Source of the DNA: Chlamydia trachomatis
GTDB taxonomy: Bacteria; Chlamydiota; Chlamydiia; Chlamydiales; 2-12-FULL-49-11
Direction of reading: 5' to 3'
Length of the DNA: 64,000 bases
NCBI GenBank assembly: GCA_945862365.1
Contig: CAMAXK010000001.1
Coordinates: forward strand, 84,643 to 148,642
Below are positions 51,877 to 61,357 of the stretch, piece after piece. A program made the translations under genes and the position numbers. Positions within the stretch are counted from its first letter, which is position 1; every line of letters begins with the position of its first letter. The notes under the pieces were generated by a model, which had not been told where the DNA came from, did not search any database, and saw only the letters and a list, made by a program, of their open reading frames with translations.

Positions 51877-54459
51877 CTAGTCCAAGGAAAAATACGAAGA
51901 GATATCCACACCAAAGGCTGTTTGATAATCTACACTTAGGCCAAGAGTTTCAATTGAACTCATTAAAGTTATAATACTTGCATAAATGGTTTTAATCGAC
52001 TCAAGAAATGTTGTAGTAGGAAAAGCACCACCAGCTATCGCCAATGCTACTGCCATTTGAATAAGCACATACAATCCAATGATCGCGTAAAGAGATCCAG
52101 AAATAAAATTAACTGACCCTTGAGCTGTGATGAGTTCTTCTGATGGATCTTCAATCTTACTTAAAACAAGGTCAATAATAGCAGGGATTTCACTTGCAAT
52201 ACTTTCTGCTAGGGTTAAATACTTTTTAGAAGAACTTTCATCTATAGCTTCATTTGAACAAAGTGAGCCCCATGTATCTGCAACAGAGTTGATGATTACA
52301 TCGGCTGCATCTAACGCAAGTGAAACATTTAAATTATAAAATTGTTCAACCACAGTTCCAACAGAGGCAACAATAGTACCAATAAGCACATCCTCACTGG
52401 CTGCTTTAAAAAAGGAGGCTAAATTCTTTGTACACTCACTTCCCTCTTCTTCCGTTTCCTCGACAACTTCTTCCTCTAAGGGTTCACCTTCTGGAATTTC
52501 TTCAATAGGTTCAGTCATATTTTCAGTTATAACTTCAGCCTCGGGAGTTGCAGTTTCACCAAGACCTTCAGCTGCAGCATCAGTGCTAACTTCTGTGACA
52601 GCTTCAGTAACTTCTGTAGCAGTATCAGTCAGACCCTCTGCAAGACCCTCAGCAAGACCTTCAGTGGTAGCTTCTGCGGCAGCTTCTGCGGCAGCTTCTG
52701 CGGCAGCTTCAATACCCGCTTCAAGAGCAATTTCGGCCCCAGCCTCTACCGCCACATCTAACGCAACTACTGCCCCAGTACCTACCCCAAGGGTTAAAAC
52801 GGTAACAACAATGGTAACAATTAACAAAGCAATGGAGACACCGATTTGAATCCACATTTCAATAGCTTCACTTTCAGCCTTTTCAGCTTCCTGCTCAGCT
52901 GGCATTTGTGCGATAAAATCATTCATGAAATCACCTAGTTCATCAAGCTGCTCCTGCGAAAGAAAAAGACTTAAATAGCCTAGGATCTCAATTTCCATCT
53001 GTATAAAATTGGCAACAGAAAGGCCATTTTCTGGGGTATTATTTTCTGAGAAAAGAAATGTTTGTAAATAATCAACAATATTTAGGATGGCAAGATTTCC
53101 AGTTGTTAAAGAAAAGGTGGAAATTTTTGCTCTTAAGGCCGCACTCCAGGGTGAATAAAAATTACTTTTTACAACAGTACCAAGGTAGTTGACTATCCCA
53201 ACTTCCTGAATTACCTTAAGTTCTGAATGAAACTCAGTAATAAGATTTGCTAAAGCATCTGCGTTCACCTCTTTATCTGATAAATATGAAAAAATGGCGG
53301 CAGAGGTTTCAGCAATTTCAGTGTATGAAATTAAGTCTTGTGAAGTTCTTTGGTCTAATAAATTTTGAACATTAATCTGATCTTCACCAGTTAGATAAGT
53401 CAGTGAGAATCTTTTAAATATACTCACTGAACCAAAAAGCACCTCTGCAACGCTTTTGTCAAATTTTAAAGCATACAAACCTAATTTATCTGTAACACTT
53501 GTGGTGAATAGTGATGGTAAGACTAAACTATCCTGTGAGCCTATTTGAATATCTGAATAGTTATTAAATATAGGTAGACAAGCATTTCCCACTAAAGTAT
53601 TTTGATAACCTTTAAAAGTAGGAATTAGATTTTTTCCAGTTATAGTGGTGGTACCATTTATTGCATTTTTAGCAAGACGATCTTTAAAGTCTGTGATATA
53701 TAAATAACTGCCAATATCTCTGGAAAGTATATTTGGATTATCATTTATTACATTTGAAAAACTAGCAATCAAACTATCGGTAGTGTAAATACCTGAAGCA
53801 AATGAGCTGTAGTTAAGATTTCTAACAATTGTTAAAAGAGCAGAAAAATGATTATCGATACTAGTGATTAAGGTTTCACCAACGTTAGTATCCCTGAAGC
53901 TTTGGAGAACAGTATTCCAAATCTTAGTAATATCATCGTAAGAATATGGGGTGCTTATTTTAGGTACAAATGCCGTAGCAAAAGTCACAAAAGCAGTATT
54001 CCACTGTATTGTAGTTAGCCCATAATCATTGGAGGTTAATAGGCTTGCTGTCAGTATATATAGTAATTCATTATATTTTCGACTGAGCGATAGGGTTGTT
54101 GATGTCACAATAGCATTACTTTGGTTAGATGAAATTGCACTCTCTACTAAAAAAGTATAAATAAGACTTTGTATATCAACTAAAAGTTCAGTTTCAGAGG
54201 TATCATCCATTAATCTATCGTAAAATATCGAATATTGCTCAGTGGATAATCCCTCTTCGACAAAAACACCTAGTAAGGTATCAACAGAAGAAACTAGGGA
54301 TTGAGTGTCAAAGTTATCCGTATTAATACCCTCAATGATAAGGTTTAAATTTGAGGATAAGAGGGTTACATCCGAAATGGATGGATCTTCTAAGAGTTTA
54401 AAAGCTTCAATAAGAACTTTTATTTGTGCAGCTATACTTTGATTTGAATTTGACGCCAT
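51877..54459 (-). CDS. Large hypothetical protein with two hydrophobic segments and Ala/Glu repeats, 860 aa
   Basis: No family recognised. Residues 1-540 are helical, Ser/Leu/Asn-rich. Around 545-575 is a long hydrophobic segment ('IGVSIALLIVTIVVTVLTLGV'), then a stretch of Ala/Glu repeats ('AEAAAEAAAEATTEGLAEGL') and an acidic region, and a second hydrophobic segment near 785-810 ('YAIIGLYVLIQMAVALAIAGG'). The two-segment layout recalls type III translocator (YopB/CopB-like) proteins, but the spacing is far larger, so this stays a hypothesis. No signal peptide. It is divergent from the 191-residue two-repeat gene. Confidence 0.62.
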   Translation of the reverse strand: MASNSNQSIAAQIKVLIEAFKLLEDPSISDVTLLSSNLNLIIEGINTDNFDTQSLVSSVDTLLGVFVEEGLSTEQYSIFYDRLMDDTSETELLVDIQSLIYTFLVESAISSNQSNAIVTSTTLSLSRKYNELLYILTASLLTSNDYGLTTIQWNTAFVTFATAFVPKISTPYSYDDITKIWNTVLQSFRDTNVGETLITSIDNHFSALLTIVRNLNYSSFASGIYTTDSLIASFSNVINDNPNILSRDIGSYLYITDFKDRLAKNAINGTTTITGKNLIPTFKGYQNTLVGNACLPIFNNYSDIQIGSQDSLVLPSLFTTSVTDKLGLYALKFDKSVAEVLFGSVSIFKRFSLTYLTGEDQINVQNLLDQRTSQDLISYTEIAETSAAIFSYLSDKEVNADALANLITEFHSELKVIQEVGIVNYLGTVVKSNFYSPWSAALRAKISTFSLTTGNLAILNIVDYLQTFLFSENNTPENGLSVANFIQMEIEILGYLSLFLSQEQLDELGDFMNDFIAQMPAEQEAEKAESEAIEMWIQIGVSIALLIVTIVVTVLTLGVGTGAVVALDVAVEAGAEIALEAGIEAAAEAAAEAAAEATTEGLAEGLAEGLTDTATEVTEAVTEVSTDAAAEGLGETATPEAEVITENMTEPIEEIPEGEPLEEEVVEETEEEGSECTKNLASFFKAASEDVLIGTIVASVGTVVEQFYNLNVSLALDAADVIINSVADTWGSLCSNEAIDESSSKKYLTLAESIASEIPAIIDLVLSKIEDPSEELITAQGSVNFISGSLYAIIGLYVLIQMAVALAIAGGAFPTTTFLESIKTIYASIITLMSSIETLGLSVDYQTAFGVDISSYFSLD
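52631..52710. repeat. 12-bp tandem repeats within the 860-aa gene
   Basis: Three imperfect 12-bp units (AGACCCTCTGCA type, 52631-52666), then AGCTTCTGCGGC repeated 3.5 times exactly (52669-52710). They encode the Leu-Ala-Glu-Gly and Ala-Ala-Glu-Ala repeats. Length is a multiple of three, so copy-number change would keep the frame. Confidence 0.88.
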
Positions 54460-54654
54460 TAATTACTACCATTCTTTTTAACTATATCGTATCAAATGAA
54501 GGTAATATTTACGAATCCAACTAACTCACAATTGGTTACGACTATTTTAAACCCTCTTCAGAGTAAATAATCTTTACTTTACTCAAAGTAAGTCGCTTAG
54601 TTTAAATTCTTGGAAAAATGGATAATAAGGTTACATTTTACCCAAGGAAAAATA

Positions 54655-55230
54655 ATGTCAGATACATCAAAAAGTACAACTCCTCCTGCAGGACAAGCAT
54701 CATTTAAAATAGATAATTGGAAATATTATATGACCATAGATCAGAGTGACCCTGTCGAAATAGGTGATGTTTCAAGTGATATAAATGGAGTTTGGCCACC
54801 TTCAGATTATATGATTCAAAAACACTTCCCTAATTGTGCAATCAACTATCCATTAAAGACAACTGATCTTAAAACTTTACTTCAAACTTTTCAAAGCCAT
54901 TCAGGATTTGCAAGTAGTGGGGATGGTAATACATTTTTTGTGGATATAACAACAAATGCTCCCACGATGTTTTCTGCATTTTTCTACTTGGATAAAGGTC
55001 GATATTATATGAGTTCAGATAAAATTACGTTCTCCGATCTTGGAGCAGTAATAAGTAACTTTTGGGGGGTAGTCCCACCACCTGCTAAAATGATGCAAGC
55101 AGTATTTAAAGATTATTGGTTTGCAGAAGGTGAGTACGAGACGAATCAGCAAACAGCGCAATTCATAAATCACACACTTGATACCTCTAAAAATGTGTTT
55201 ATGTTACATGTATTCATCGGACCTCAATAG
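54655..55230 (+). CDS. Two-repeat hypothetical protein, 191 aa
   Basis: ATG at 54655 is chosen (AAGGA site) over a TTG at 54610. No signal peptide; the N-terminus is Ser/Thr/Pro-rich. Two homologous halves are visible: 'YYMTIDQSDPVEIGDVSSDINGVWPP' and 'YYMSSDKITFSDLGAVISNFWGVVPP', each followed by a helix ('MIQKHFPNCAI', 'MMQAVFKDYWF') and a strand ('TFFVDI', 'VFMLHVFI'). An internal duplication of ~85 residues. It faces away from the 860-residue gene, and both lie near the rhuM remnant. Function unknown. Confidence 0.6.
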   Translation: MSDTSKSTTPPAGQASFKIDNWKYYMTIDQSDPVEIGDVSSDINGVWPPSDYMIQKHFPNCAINYPLKTTDLKTLLQTFQSHSGFASSGDGNTFFVDITTNAPTMFSAFFYLDKGRYYMSSDKITFSDLGAVISNFWGVVPPPAKMMQAVFKDYWFAEGEYETNQQTAQFINHTLDTSKNVFMLHVFIGPQ

Positions 55231-55300
55231 GCGCATATATTGGACTTCTTTCGAAACTTCTTTGGCTATGAAAAAAGCTAAAGTGGGTTTCGATAGGGGG

Positions 55301-56125
55301 CTATTTTTCAAATATCAAAATAGCATCTGCCACAGGTCTATTGATCAATGATGAATTCATTACCTGATCTTTTACGACCATTTTAGATGAGCTGCCGCCA
55401 TCTAAGTTCACTGCATGAAGAGCTTTTAACTCAAGCATAAATTTTGAAAGTTCAGCAATAGTCATCCCACCCCAACCTTTTTGATATTGAGAAATAACTA
55501 CAATCACCCAATCGCCATTTTCCCTAATACCCACCGCAGTGCGGGCGTGTTTGCAAAGGCGAAATGATTCTATTGTTTTTTCAATACTGTGATCGGTGAT
55601 AATTTTCCCATCTTTTATCAGTATTAAAGCACCACCGACAATATGTGTTAGATCTTTCCAATCCTTTTCTTGTGTATATCCAGATTGTGGCAGAACATAA
55701 ATAGTGCCATTTTCCTCTTTTGTTAAAAGCCGGTCGATATAAACTACCTTACCGCCATCTTTCCAGCCAATTGCCCCTCTTGGTTTTGTAGCAAGTCCAA
55801 AAAACACCCCATCGCACTTTAAAATTCCAGCAGGATCGCCATTTGATTTCCAAAAGCCCCCATTTACTCCAGCGGCAGCTTTTGATTCATCCACAAACGA
55901 AAGAACAGAATTTCTATAAATCCCATTTTCCTGATGAGCTCTTTTAGAGGTGATTTCAAATTTATTTGGGTCTATGATCAAAATATGGGCGTTAGTATAC
56001 TGATCAATTTGTAATTTTGAATAATTAAGTTCTGCTGAGAACAACGATACTGTTGCAAGAACAAGTAAAATAAATACATTATACACTTTGGGTAAGCTTT
56101 GCAATTTCTGCCTCCAATTGCTCAT
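55301..56125 (-). CDS. Phosphodiester glycosidase domain protein (NAGPA/DUF2233-like), secreted
   Basis: The ATG at 56125 has an AGGTGG-type site and gives a signal peptide ('YNVFILLVLATVSLFSA'); the GTG at 56086 is an alternative that overlaps metG by only 8 bp. The mature domain shows 'AAGVNGGFWKSNGDPAG', 'GGALILIKDGK', 'ARTAVGIRENGDWVIVVI' and 'HAVNLDGGSSSKMVV', the layout of the family that removes N-acetylglucosamine phosphodiesters. Coupled to metG by overlap. Possibly acts on envelope or host glycans. Confidence 0.82.
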   Translation of the reverse strand: MSNWRQKLQSLPKVYNVFILLVLATVSLFSAELNYSKLQIDQYTNAHILIIDPNKFEITSKRAHQENGIYRNSVLSFVDESKAAAGVNGGFWKSNGDPAGILKCDGVFFGLATKPRGAIGWKDGGKVVYIDRLLTKEENGTIYVLPQSGYTQEKDWKDLTHIVGGALILIKDGKIITDHSIEKTIESFRLCKHARTAVGIRENGDWVIVVISQYQKGWGGMTIAELSKFMLELKALHAVNLDGGSSSKMVVKDQVMNSSLINRPVADAILIFEK

Positions 56126-57761
56126 CTTCCACCTTTGCAAAAAGAATCTCCGGCTTGTTTAATAAAGCACCAGGAGTAAGCTGCATATCTTTTACTTCCA
56201 TCCAGCTTATATTATCTAAACTGCCCTCAAGATTTAACATCTTCCAAATTTTTGTAGCCGTCTCTGGTATAACTGGAAACGATACAAGCGCAAGCGCCTT
56301 TATAGCCATCAAGGATAGGTATAAGGTGGTAAGAAGCTCACCTGTTGTTTCCTTATTCTTTATTAACGCCCATGGCTTTTTATGATCAAAGTACGCATTA
56401 GATAAAGCTGCAAGCTCCATAATAAGAGTGCAGGCATGTCTGACCCCATAATTATTATAACTTTCTGCAATTTGGTTGATTTTTAGATTCATTTCATCGA
56501 AAAATGTATCATCAATAGCATCATACTCTTTTGGTGTTGGTACTACATGATCTACCTTATTGTAAATAAACGATAGGGTTCTGTGGATGAAATTGGCAAA
56601 TTTACCTACTAAATCCCCATTAACTCTTCTGCCAAAATCTTTCCATGTAAACTCACTATCACTATTTTCCGGCGCATTTGCAGCAAGGGTGTATCTTATG
56701 GTATCAGGGTGATAGGTGTCTAAAAACTCCCCTAAATCAATTGTCCAATTATTGGATTTACTAAACTGCTTTCCTTCTAAGTTTAAAAACTCGTTAGCAG
56801 GAAGATCTGTAACTAAATTGTACTTTTTAGACTGCCCCATCAACATACTTGGGAATATGACGCTATGAAATACGATATTATCCTTTCCAATAAATTGCAC
56901 AAGTTTTGTATCAGGATTTTCAAAATAGGTTTTCAAAGCATCAGGCTTTCCATGAAGATCGCCCCACTCTTTTACAGCCGTTAAATACCCAATTGGAGCA
57001 TCAAACCAAACATAAAGAACTTTATCATCTCTTCCCTCTAAAGGAAGGGGAACACCCCACTTCATATCTCGAGTAATAGCCCTTGGCTTTAAATCTTCAA
57101 TATAAGGCTTAATGAAATTTACTACCGACGGCTTCCAATTTTTTTTGCTTATCCAATCAAGGAGCTGTCCCTTAAATAGGTCACAACGTAAAAAAAAGTG
57201 CGCCGTATCCTTAAGCTCTAAAGGTGCCTTTGTTAACTTTGAAACTGGATTTTTTAAATCCTCTGCCTCGAAATTACCGCCACATTTAGGACACTCATCC
57301 CCTCTTGCTTCCTCAAAACCACACTTTGGACAAATTCCTGATACATATCTATCAGCTAAAAACTTACCCTCAGATTTTGAATAAAGCCTTTTTGTCGTCT
57401 TTTCTTCCACAAAATTTCTATTTAAAAGCTGAAGAAAAAAGTCTTGAACAATTGGGTTGTGAGATTTATTTGTAGTGCGGCTATAATGATCAAATGAAAT
57501 ATTCATCCGTTTAAATAGCGTTTCATTCTCTTTATGATAAAAATCTACCTGCTCTCTTGGCGATCTATTTTCAAGCTCGGCAGACATAGTGATTGCAATA
57601 CCATACTCATCAGATCCTGATATAAACAAAACATCAGAACCAGCCATTCTTTTATACCTGGCATAAATATCTGCTGGAAGATAGGCGCCTGCTAAATGGC
57701 CAAAATGCACACGTCCATTAGCATATAAAAGCGCCGCTGTAATCAATACCCTTTCATTCAC
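56079..57761 (-). CDS. metG: Methionyl-tRNA synthetase
   Basis: Charges tRNA-Met. The 560-residue product has the HIGH-like 'YANGRVHFGHLAGAY', zinc knuckles 'CPKCG' twice ('ISGICPKCGFEEARGDECPKCGG'), the KMSKS-like 'QFSKSNN', and the anticodon-binding helical domain. It lacks the C-terminal EMAP/Trbp111 domain. It belongs to the conserved block that ends with rpmE. Confidence 0.96.
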   Translation of the reverse strand: MNERVLITAALLYANGRVHFGHLAGAYLPADIYARYKRMAGSDVLFISGSDEYGIAITMSAELENRSPREQVDFYHKENETLFKRMNISFDHYSRTTNKSHNPIVQDFFLQLLNRNFVEEKTTKRLYSKSEGKFLADRYVSGICPKCGFEEARGDECPKCGGNFEAEDLKNPVSKLTKAPLELKDTAHFFLRCDLFKGQLLDWISKKNWKPSVVNFIKPYIEDLKPRAITRDMKWGVPLPLEGRDDKVLYVWFDAPIGYLTAVKEWGDLHGKPDALKTYFENPDTKLVQFIGKDNIVFHSVIFPSMLMGQSKKYNLVTDLPANEFLNLEGKQFSKSNNWTIDLGEFLDTYHPDTIRYTLAANAPENSDSEFTWKDFGRRVNGDLVGKFANFIHRTLSFIYNKVDHVVPTPKEYDAIDDTFFDEMNLKINQIAESYNNYGVRHACTLIMELAALSNAYFDHKKPWALIKNKETTGELLTTLYLSLMAIKALALVSFPVIPETATKIWKMLNLEGSLDNISWMEVKDMQLTPGALLNKPEILFAKVEDEQLEAEIAKLTQSV

Positions 57762-57778
57762 TATGAATACACCCTTAA

Positions 57779-57985
57779 TTAATCTCTGTTTTTTTCATTA
57801 GCATCTACTGCTTCAAAAGGTTTCTGCCCGTAAGCTACACTTTTTAATACATCTTCTAGATTAAATTCTTTCCCCATTGCAAGATTCTTATAAGCGATCT
57901 GAATGGCAGCTTCGGCAAGAGCAAAGTTATTAGGAAGATCTTTTAATAGATGCTCATTAGTAAGTGGTTTTTTAAGTTTCTTCAT
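57779..57985 (-). CDS. Omega-like small protein (putative RNA polymerase subunit)
   Basis: A 68-residue product; the ATG at 57985 follows the gmk stop, with a GGAG site inside the end of gmk; a longer frame from 58000 overlaps gmk. 'LTNEHLLKDLPNNFALAEAAIQIAYKNL' resembles the core of RpoZ (L-x-PN-x-F/Y-x-L-x-x-x-A). In C. trachomatis the gene between gmk and metG (CT031) is annotated as hypothetical. The omega assignment is tentative. Confidence 0.65.
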   Translation of the reverse strand: MKKLKKPLTNEHLLKDLPNNFALAEAAIQIAYKNLAMGKEFNLEDVLKSVAYGQKPFEAVDANEKNRD

Positions 57986-57986
57986 T

Positions 57987-58544
57987 CTACATTTCTCCAT
58001 TAATAATTTTTTTACACTCTGTAACTGCTTTGTCTAGATCATCGTTAATCACTACGTAGTCAAAATCTTCTGCAGCATCCATTTCATTTTTAGCTTCAAA
58101 TAGTCTTACTTGTACATCCTCTGGTCTTTCAGAAGCTCTTTTAAGCAAACGCTCTTTTAAGATTTCTAAAGAAGGGGGGATGATGAGCACATAAGTGGCT
58201 TTAATCCCCTGCTTTTTGAAATTTTTTACACCTTTGCTGTCTAAAGAGATTACTTTTATACCGCGTTTTTCCAAATCACTCTTTAAAACGCCATAAAAAT
58301 TACCATATACAACTGCATTTTCAGCAAACAAGCCATTTTTTAAATAGATATCATACTCATCTTTTGTGATAAAGTTATAGTCTACACCCTGCACTTCCCC
58401 TTCCCTTTTTGGACGAGTGGTACAGGTAATTACCCTTGTAAGCTCTCCATTTAGTAGAGAAACAAGTCTGTTTACAATTGTTGTCTTACCACCGGCTGAA
58501 GGTGCAGATATTACAAACAATTTATCCTGATAGAGACTACACAT
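57987..58544 (-). CDS. gmk: Guanylate kinase
   Basis: Converts GMP to GDP. The 185 residues include the P-loop variant 'SAPSAGGKTTIVNRL', the GMP-binding 'TCTTRPKREGEVQGVDYNF', and 'DSKGVKNFKKQG'. In C. trachomatis rnhB lies between rplS and gmk; here it is absent and a 56-bp gap separates the genes. The omega-like gene follows immediately. Confidence 0.94.
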   Translation of the reverse strand: MCSLYQDKLFVISAPSAGGKTTIVNRLVSLLNGELTRVITCTTRPKREGEVQGVDYNFITKDEYDIYLKNGLFAENAVVYGNFYGVLKSDLEKRGIKVISLDSKGVKNFKKQGIKATYVLIIPPSLEILKERLLKRASERPEDVQVRLFEAKNEMDAAEDFDYVVINDDLDKAVTECKKIINGEM

Positions 58545-58600
58545 GTGCTAACTATAATTATTCACTTTTAATCTGTATATAAAAAATCTATTCTTAAAAA

Positions 58601-58978
58601 CTAAGCGTCTTCTTCCTCAGCAACTACATGTCTCCCAACCTGCATATCCACTTTTGTCGCTTTACCAACCTTTCCGCGAAGGTAGTTTAGTTTTGCTCTA
58701 CGAACAATACCTTTTCCCATCACTTCGATGTTTGTGATAAACGGGCTGTGTAATTGAAACACTTTTTCATTTGGATATCCAAAAGAAACTCGGCTAACAG
58801 TAAAAGTCTCTGATGAGCCTTTTCCCTTACGAGCAACTACAGTTCCTTGATAGGCCTGAATTCTTTCCTTTTCACCCTCTACAATTCTAGTATAGACTTT
58901 TACTTGGTCACCAATAGCAAAAACTGGAACCTTACTTTTCATGTGTTTTTTTTCTATCTTCTCAATTAATGAATGCAT
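58601..58978 (-). CDS. rplS: 50S ribosomal protein L19
   Basis: ATG at 58978 gives 125 residues, near the family length; the frame is open to 59044 but there it overlaps trmD far more. Signature 'GDQVKVYTRIVEGEKERIQAYQGTVVA' and 'FQLHSPFITNIEV...KLNYLRGKVGKA' are typical. It overlaps the trmD stop by 13 bp, so the two are coupled. The C-terminal acidic tail 'AEEEDA' is a local extra. Confidence 0.95.
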   Translation of the reverse strand: MHSLIEKIEKKHMKSKVPVFAIGDQVKVYTRIVEGEKERIQAYQGTVVARKGKGSSETFTVSRVSFGYPNEKVFQLHSPFITNIEVMGKGIVRRAKLNYLRGKVGKATKVDMQVGRHVVAEEEDA

Positions 58979-59658
58979 TCTTTCATCCTTGTTTTTATAT
59001 GTTCTCTTTTTTGAGCTCTTTCTGCCCCCGCTTTCTTTCTCCATAAGGCAATTTCCTGATGGTTTCCAGATTGAAGAACTTTCGGAACCTCTAACTCTTT
59101 ATATACTGCAGGCCGTGTATACTGCGGCCCTTTTAACTCTTCTTCGATATGAAATGTGTCAAAATATACCGAATCACTATTTCCTACCCCACCTTCTAAA
59201 AATCTCAATGTCCCATCTAAAAGTACAAGCGCTGGAATCATTCCACTAGTAAGCACATAATCACCAATGCTTATCTCCTCATCTACTTCTAAATCAATCA
59301 CCCTTTGATCAATTCCCTCGTAATGACCACAAAGTAGAATCAAATGAGAGTAACTTTTTGCCATCATCTCACATTTTTTTGCATTCAACAATGTCCCACC
59401 TGGCGATAAGTAGATTACATAAGAATCCTTTTTTCGCACCGATTCAATTGCTTTTACAATTGGCTCTGCCTTCATCAACATCCCAGGACCACCACCAAAT
59501 GGCCGATCATCTACAATTTTGTGCTTTCCTTCACCAAAATCACGGATATTTACAAGCTCAACTTCTAACACGCCATTATCAATCGCTCTTTTAAGCATGC
59601 TTGTTTCAAGCATACTTTTGAAAAACTCCGGAAATAGGGATAAAATTGTGATTTTCAT
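58966..59658 (-). CDS. trmD: tRNA (guanine-N1)-methyltransferase TrmD
   Basis: Methylates G37 of tRNA to prevent frameshifting. The 230 residues contain the knot motifs 'YLSPGGTLLNAKKC', 'LCGHYEGIDQRVIDLEVDEEISIGDYVL' and 'SDSVYFDTFHIEE...YTRPAVYKELEVP'. Order rpsP-trmD-rplS is conserved. Confidence 0.96.
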   Translation of the reverse strand: MKITILSLFPEFFKSMLETSMLKRAIDNGVLEVELVNIRDFGEGKHKIVDDRPFGGGPGMLMKAEPIVKAIESVRKKDSYVIYLSPGGTLLNAKKCEMMAKSYSHLILLCGHYEGIDQRVIDLEVDEEISIGDYVLTSGMIPALVLLDGTLRFLEGGVGNSDSVYFDTFHIEEELKGPQYTRPAVYKELEVPKVLQSGNHQEIALWRKKAGAERAQKREHIKTRMKECIH

Positions 59659-59680
59659 AAGATTGAAATTTTTATTTACC

Positions 59681-59941
59681 CTATTTAGCCTTTTTTACAA
59701 GCACTTCAGGACACTTTCTTTTGATCACAGCAAGCATTTTGTCTGTTGGTTGCACACCTTTTTCAAGCCATGCAGCAATTTTTTCCTTGTCAACGACCAT
59801 ACAATCTTCTGCACGTGGATTGTAATATCCAACACAGTCGATGTACTTTCCATCTCTCTTATCTCTTTCGTTTGCTACTACAAAACGAAACATTCTATTA
59901 TTTTTACGCCCCTGTTGACGCATTCTCATACTCAATGCCAT
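59681..59941 (-). CDS. rpsP: 30S ribosomal protein S16
   Basis: ATG at 59941 is used (GGAG site eight bases upstream); 15 extra codons upstream are not family sequence. The 86 residues begin 'ALSMRMRQQGRKNNRMFRF', contain 'GYYNP', and end 'LVKKAK'. Lies between ffh and trmD as in chlamydiae. Confidence 0.96.
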   Translation of the reverse strand: MALSMRMRQQGRKNNRMFRFVVANERDKRDGKYIDCVGYYNPRAEDCMVVDKEKIAAWLEKGVQPTDKMLAVIKRKCPEVLVKKAK

Positions 59942-59989
59942 AATAAAAACTCCTTTTTTTAAAAATCTTGACGGGTATAGTATCATACA

Positions 59990-61348
59990 TTAGGAAAAAA
60001 AACGATTAAAATCTGGATTCTTTTTCAATAAATCTATTTTTTTCCCATTTCCCTCTGAAAAATTCTTTTGAAACTTTGGCATTTCCTTAGCCAAGAGCTT
60101 CATTTGCTTAAATTGTTTAACTAATTTATTGACATCCCCTAAGGAAACTCCGGCTCCATTTGCCATTCTTTTCTTTCGTCCCATAGTGATTTCATCGATT
60201 CCAAGTCTCTCTTTTTTCGTCATAGAAAAAATTATAGCCTCAAAAATCTTCATCTCAGCTTCACCTTCGGAAAAGTCATGATCCTTGATTTTTCCCATCC
60301 CAGGCATCATGCTAAAAATCCCCTTTAACGAACCCATACGTTTCATCATCTTCATTTGCTTTAAAAGATCATCAAAGGTGAAGGTGGCATTTTTCACCCT
60401 CTCTTCCATTTTTTCCGACTCTTCATCGCTCATCTCTTTCTTCAGCTTTTTCACTAAATTGATCACATCGCCCATTCCAAGAATCCGATCTGCCATAGAT
60501 TTTGGATTAAAGACCTGAAAATCGGAAATTTTTTCTCCCACCCCTTCAAAGTATAAAGGCTTACCGGTAACCTCTTTAATCGAAATAGCAGCCCCAGCCC
60601 TTGCTGACCCATCAAGCATGGTTAATATCGATCCTGAAAGCTCAATTTTCTCATCAAATGATTTAGCTGTATTTACCGCCATCTGACCACTTCCGCAATT
60701 GGCTACAAAAATGACATAATCGGGCTTTAAAATTCCTTTTAAAGAGGCAAGCTCATCCATTAAATCATCATCGAGCGTCTGTCTTCCTGCAGTATCGTAA
60801 ATAACTACATCTGTATGAATAGAAAGTGCAGCATTTGCCACCTTAAGAGGGTCTATTTCCCCCTCTTTTGCAAAGACCTCAACATCGACCTCTTTCCCTA
60901 AAATTTGCAGCTGCTTGACCGCCGCAGGCCTTTTTAGATCAAGAGCTACCAAAGTAACGTTTTTTTTATGCTCATCTTTAATATACTTAGCAAGCTTTGC
61001 ACAAGTGGTCGTCTTTCCAGAACCCTGCAGGCCGCATAAAAGGATCTTTGTCTGCTTTCCTTTAAAAGAAAGAGAATGTTCCTCTTTCCCCATCAATTGA
61101 ATCAACTCTTGATGAACAATATCTATGAAGGCATCTGACTTTTTAATATTTTTTAAAGCCTCTTCCCCAATAATTTTCTCTTTGATCTGCTTTACAAGAT
61201 GAGAGGCAACCTTATAGTTTACATCTGCATCAAGCAAAGCAAGTCTAACCTGACTTACCGCTTCTTTAATGTTGTCTTCGGTAAACGTTTTTTCTGATCG
61301 AAATTTACTAAAAATTTGCTGAAATTTGTCTGTTAATCCACTAAACAT
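59990..61348 (-). CDS. ffh: Signal recognition particle protein Ffh
   Basis: SRP GTPase that targets nascent membrane proteins. The 452 residues: N domain helices, G domain with P-loop 'GLQGSGKTTTCAKLAKYI', 'DTAGRQ', 'TMLDGSARAGAA'; M domain Met-rich ('MKMMKRMGSLKGIFSMMPGMG'), binding signal peptide and 4.5S RNA. Close to prmC upstream and rpsP downstream. Confidence 0.96.
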   Translation of the reverse strand: MFSGLTDKFQQIFSKFRSEKTFTEDNIKEAVSQVRLALLDADVNYKVASHLVKQIKEKIIGEEALKNIKKSDAFIDIVHQELIQLMGKEEHSLSFKGKQTKILLCGLQGSGKTTTCAKLAKYIKDEHKKNVTLVALDLKRPAAVKQLQILGKEVDVEVFAKEGEIDPLKVANAALSIHTDVVIYDTAGRQTLDDDLMDELASLKGILKPDYVIFVANCGSGQMAVNTAKSFDEKIELSGSILTMLDGSARAGAAISIKEVTGKPLYFEGVGEKISDFQVFNPKSMADRILGMGDVINLVKKLKKEMSDEESEKMEERVKNATFTFDDLLKQMKMMKRMGSLKGIFSMMPGMGKIKDHDFSEGEAEMKIFEAIIFSMTKKERLGIDEITMGRKKRMANGAGVSLGDVNKLVKQFKQMKLLAKEMPKFQKNFSEGNGKKIDLLKKNPDFNRFFS

Positions 61349-61357
61349 AAACTTAGT

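Noticed and set aside
52583..52849. Plus-strand Ala/Ser/Arg-rich frame
   Set aside because: Antisense of the 12-bp repeats of the 860-aa gene.
55255..55285. Weak hairpin between the convergent genes at 55.2-55.3 kb
   Set aside because: Short stem with a wobble pair and no clear T tract; not strong enough to call.
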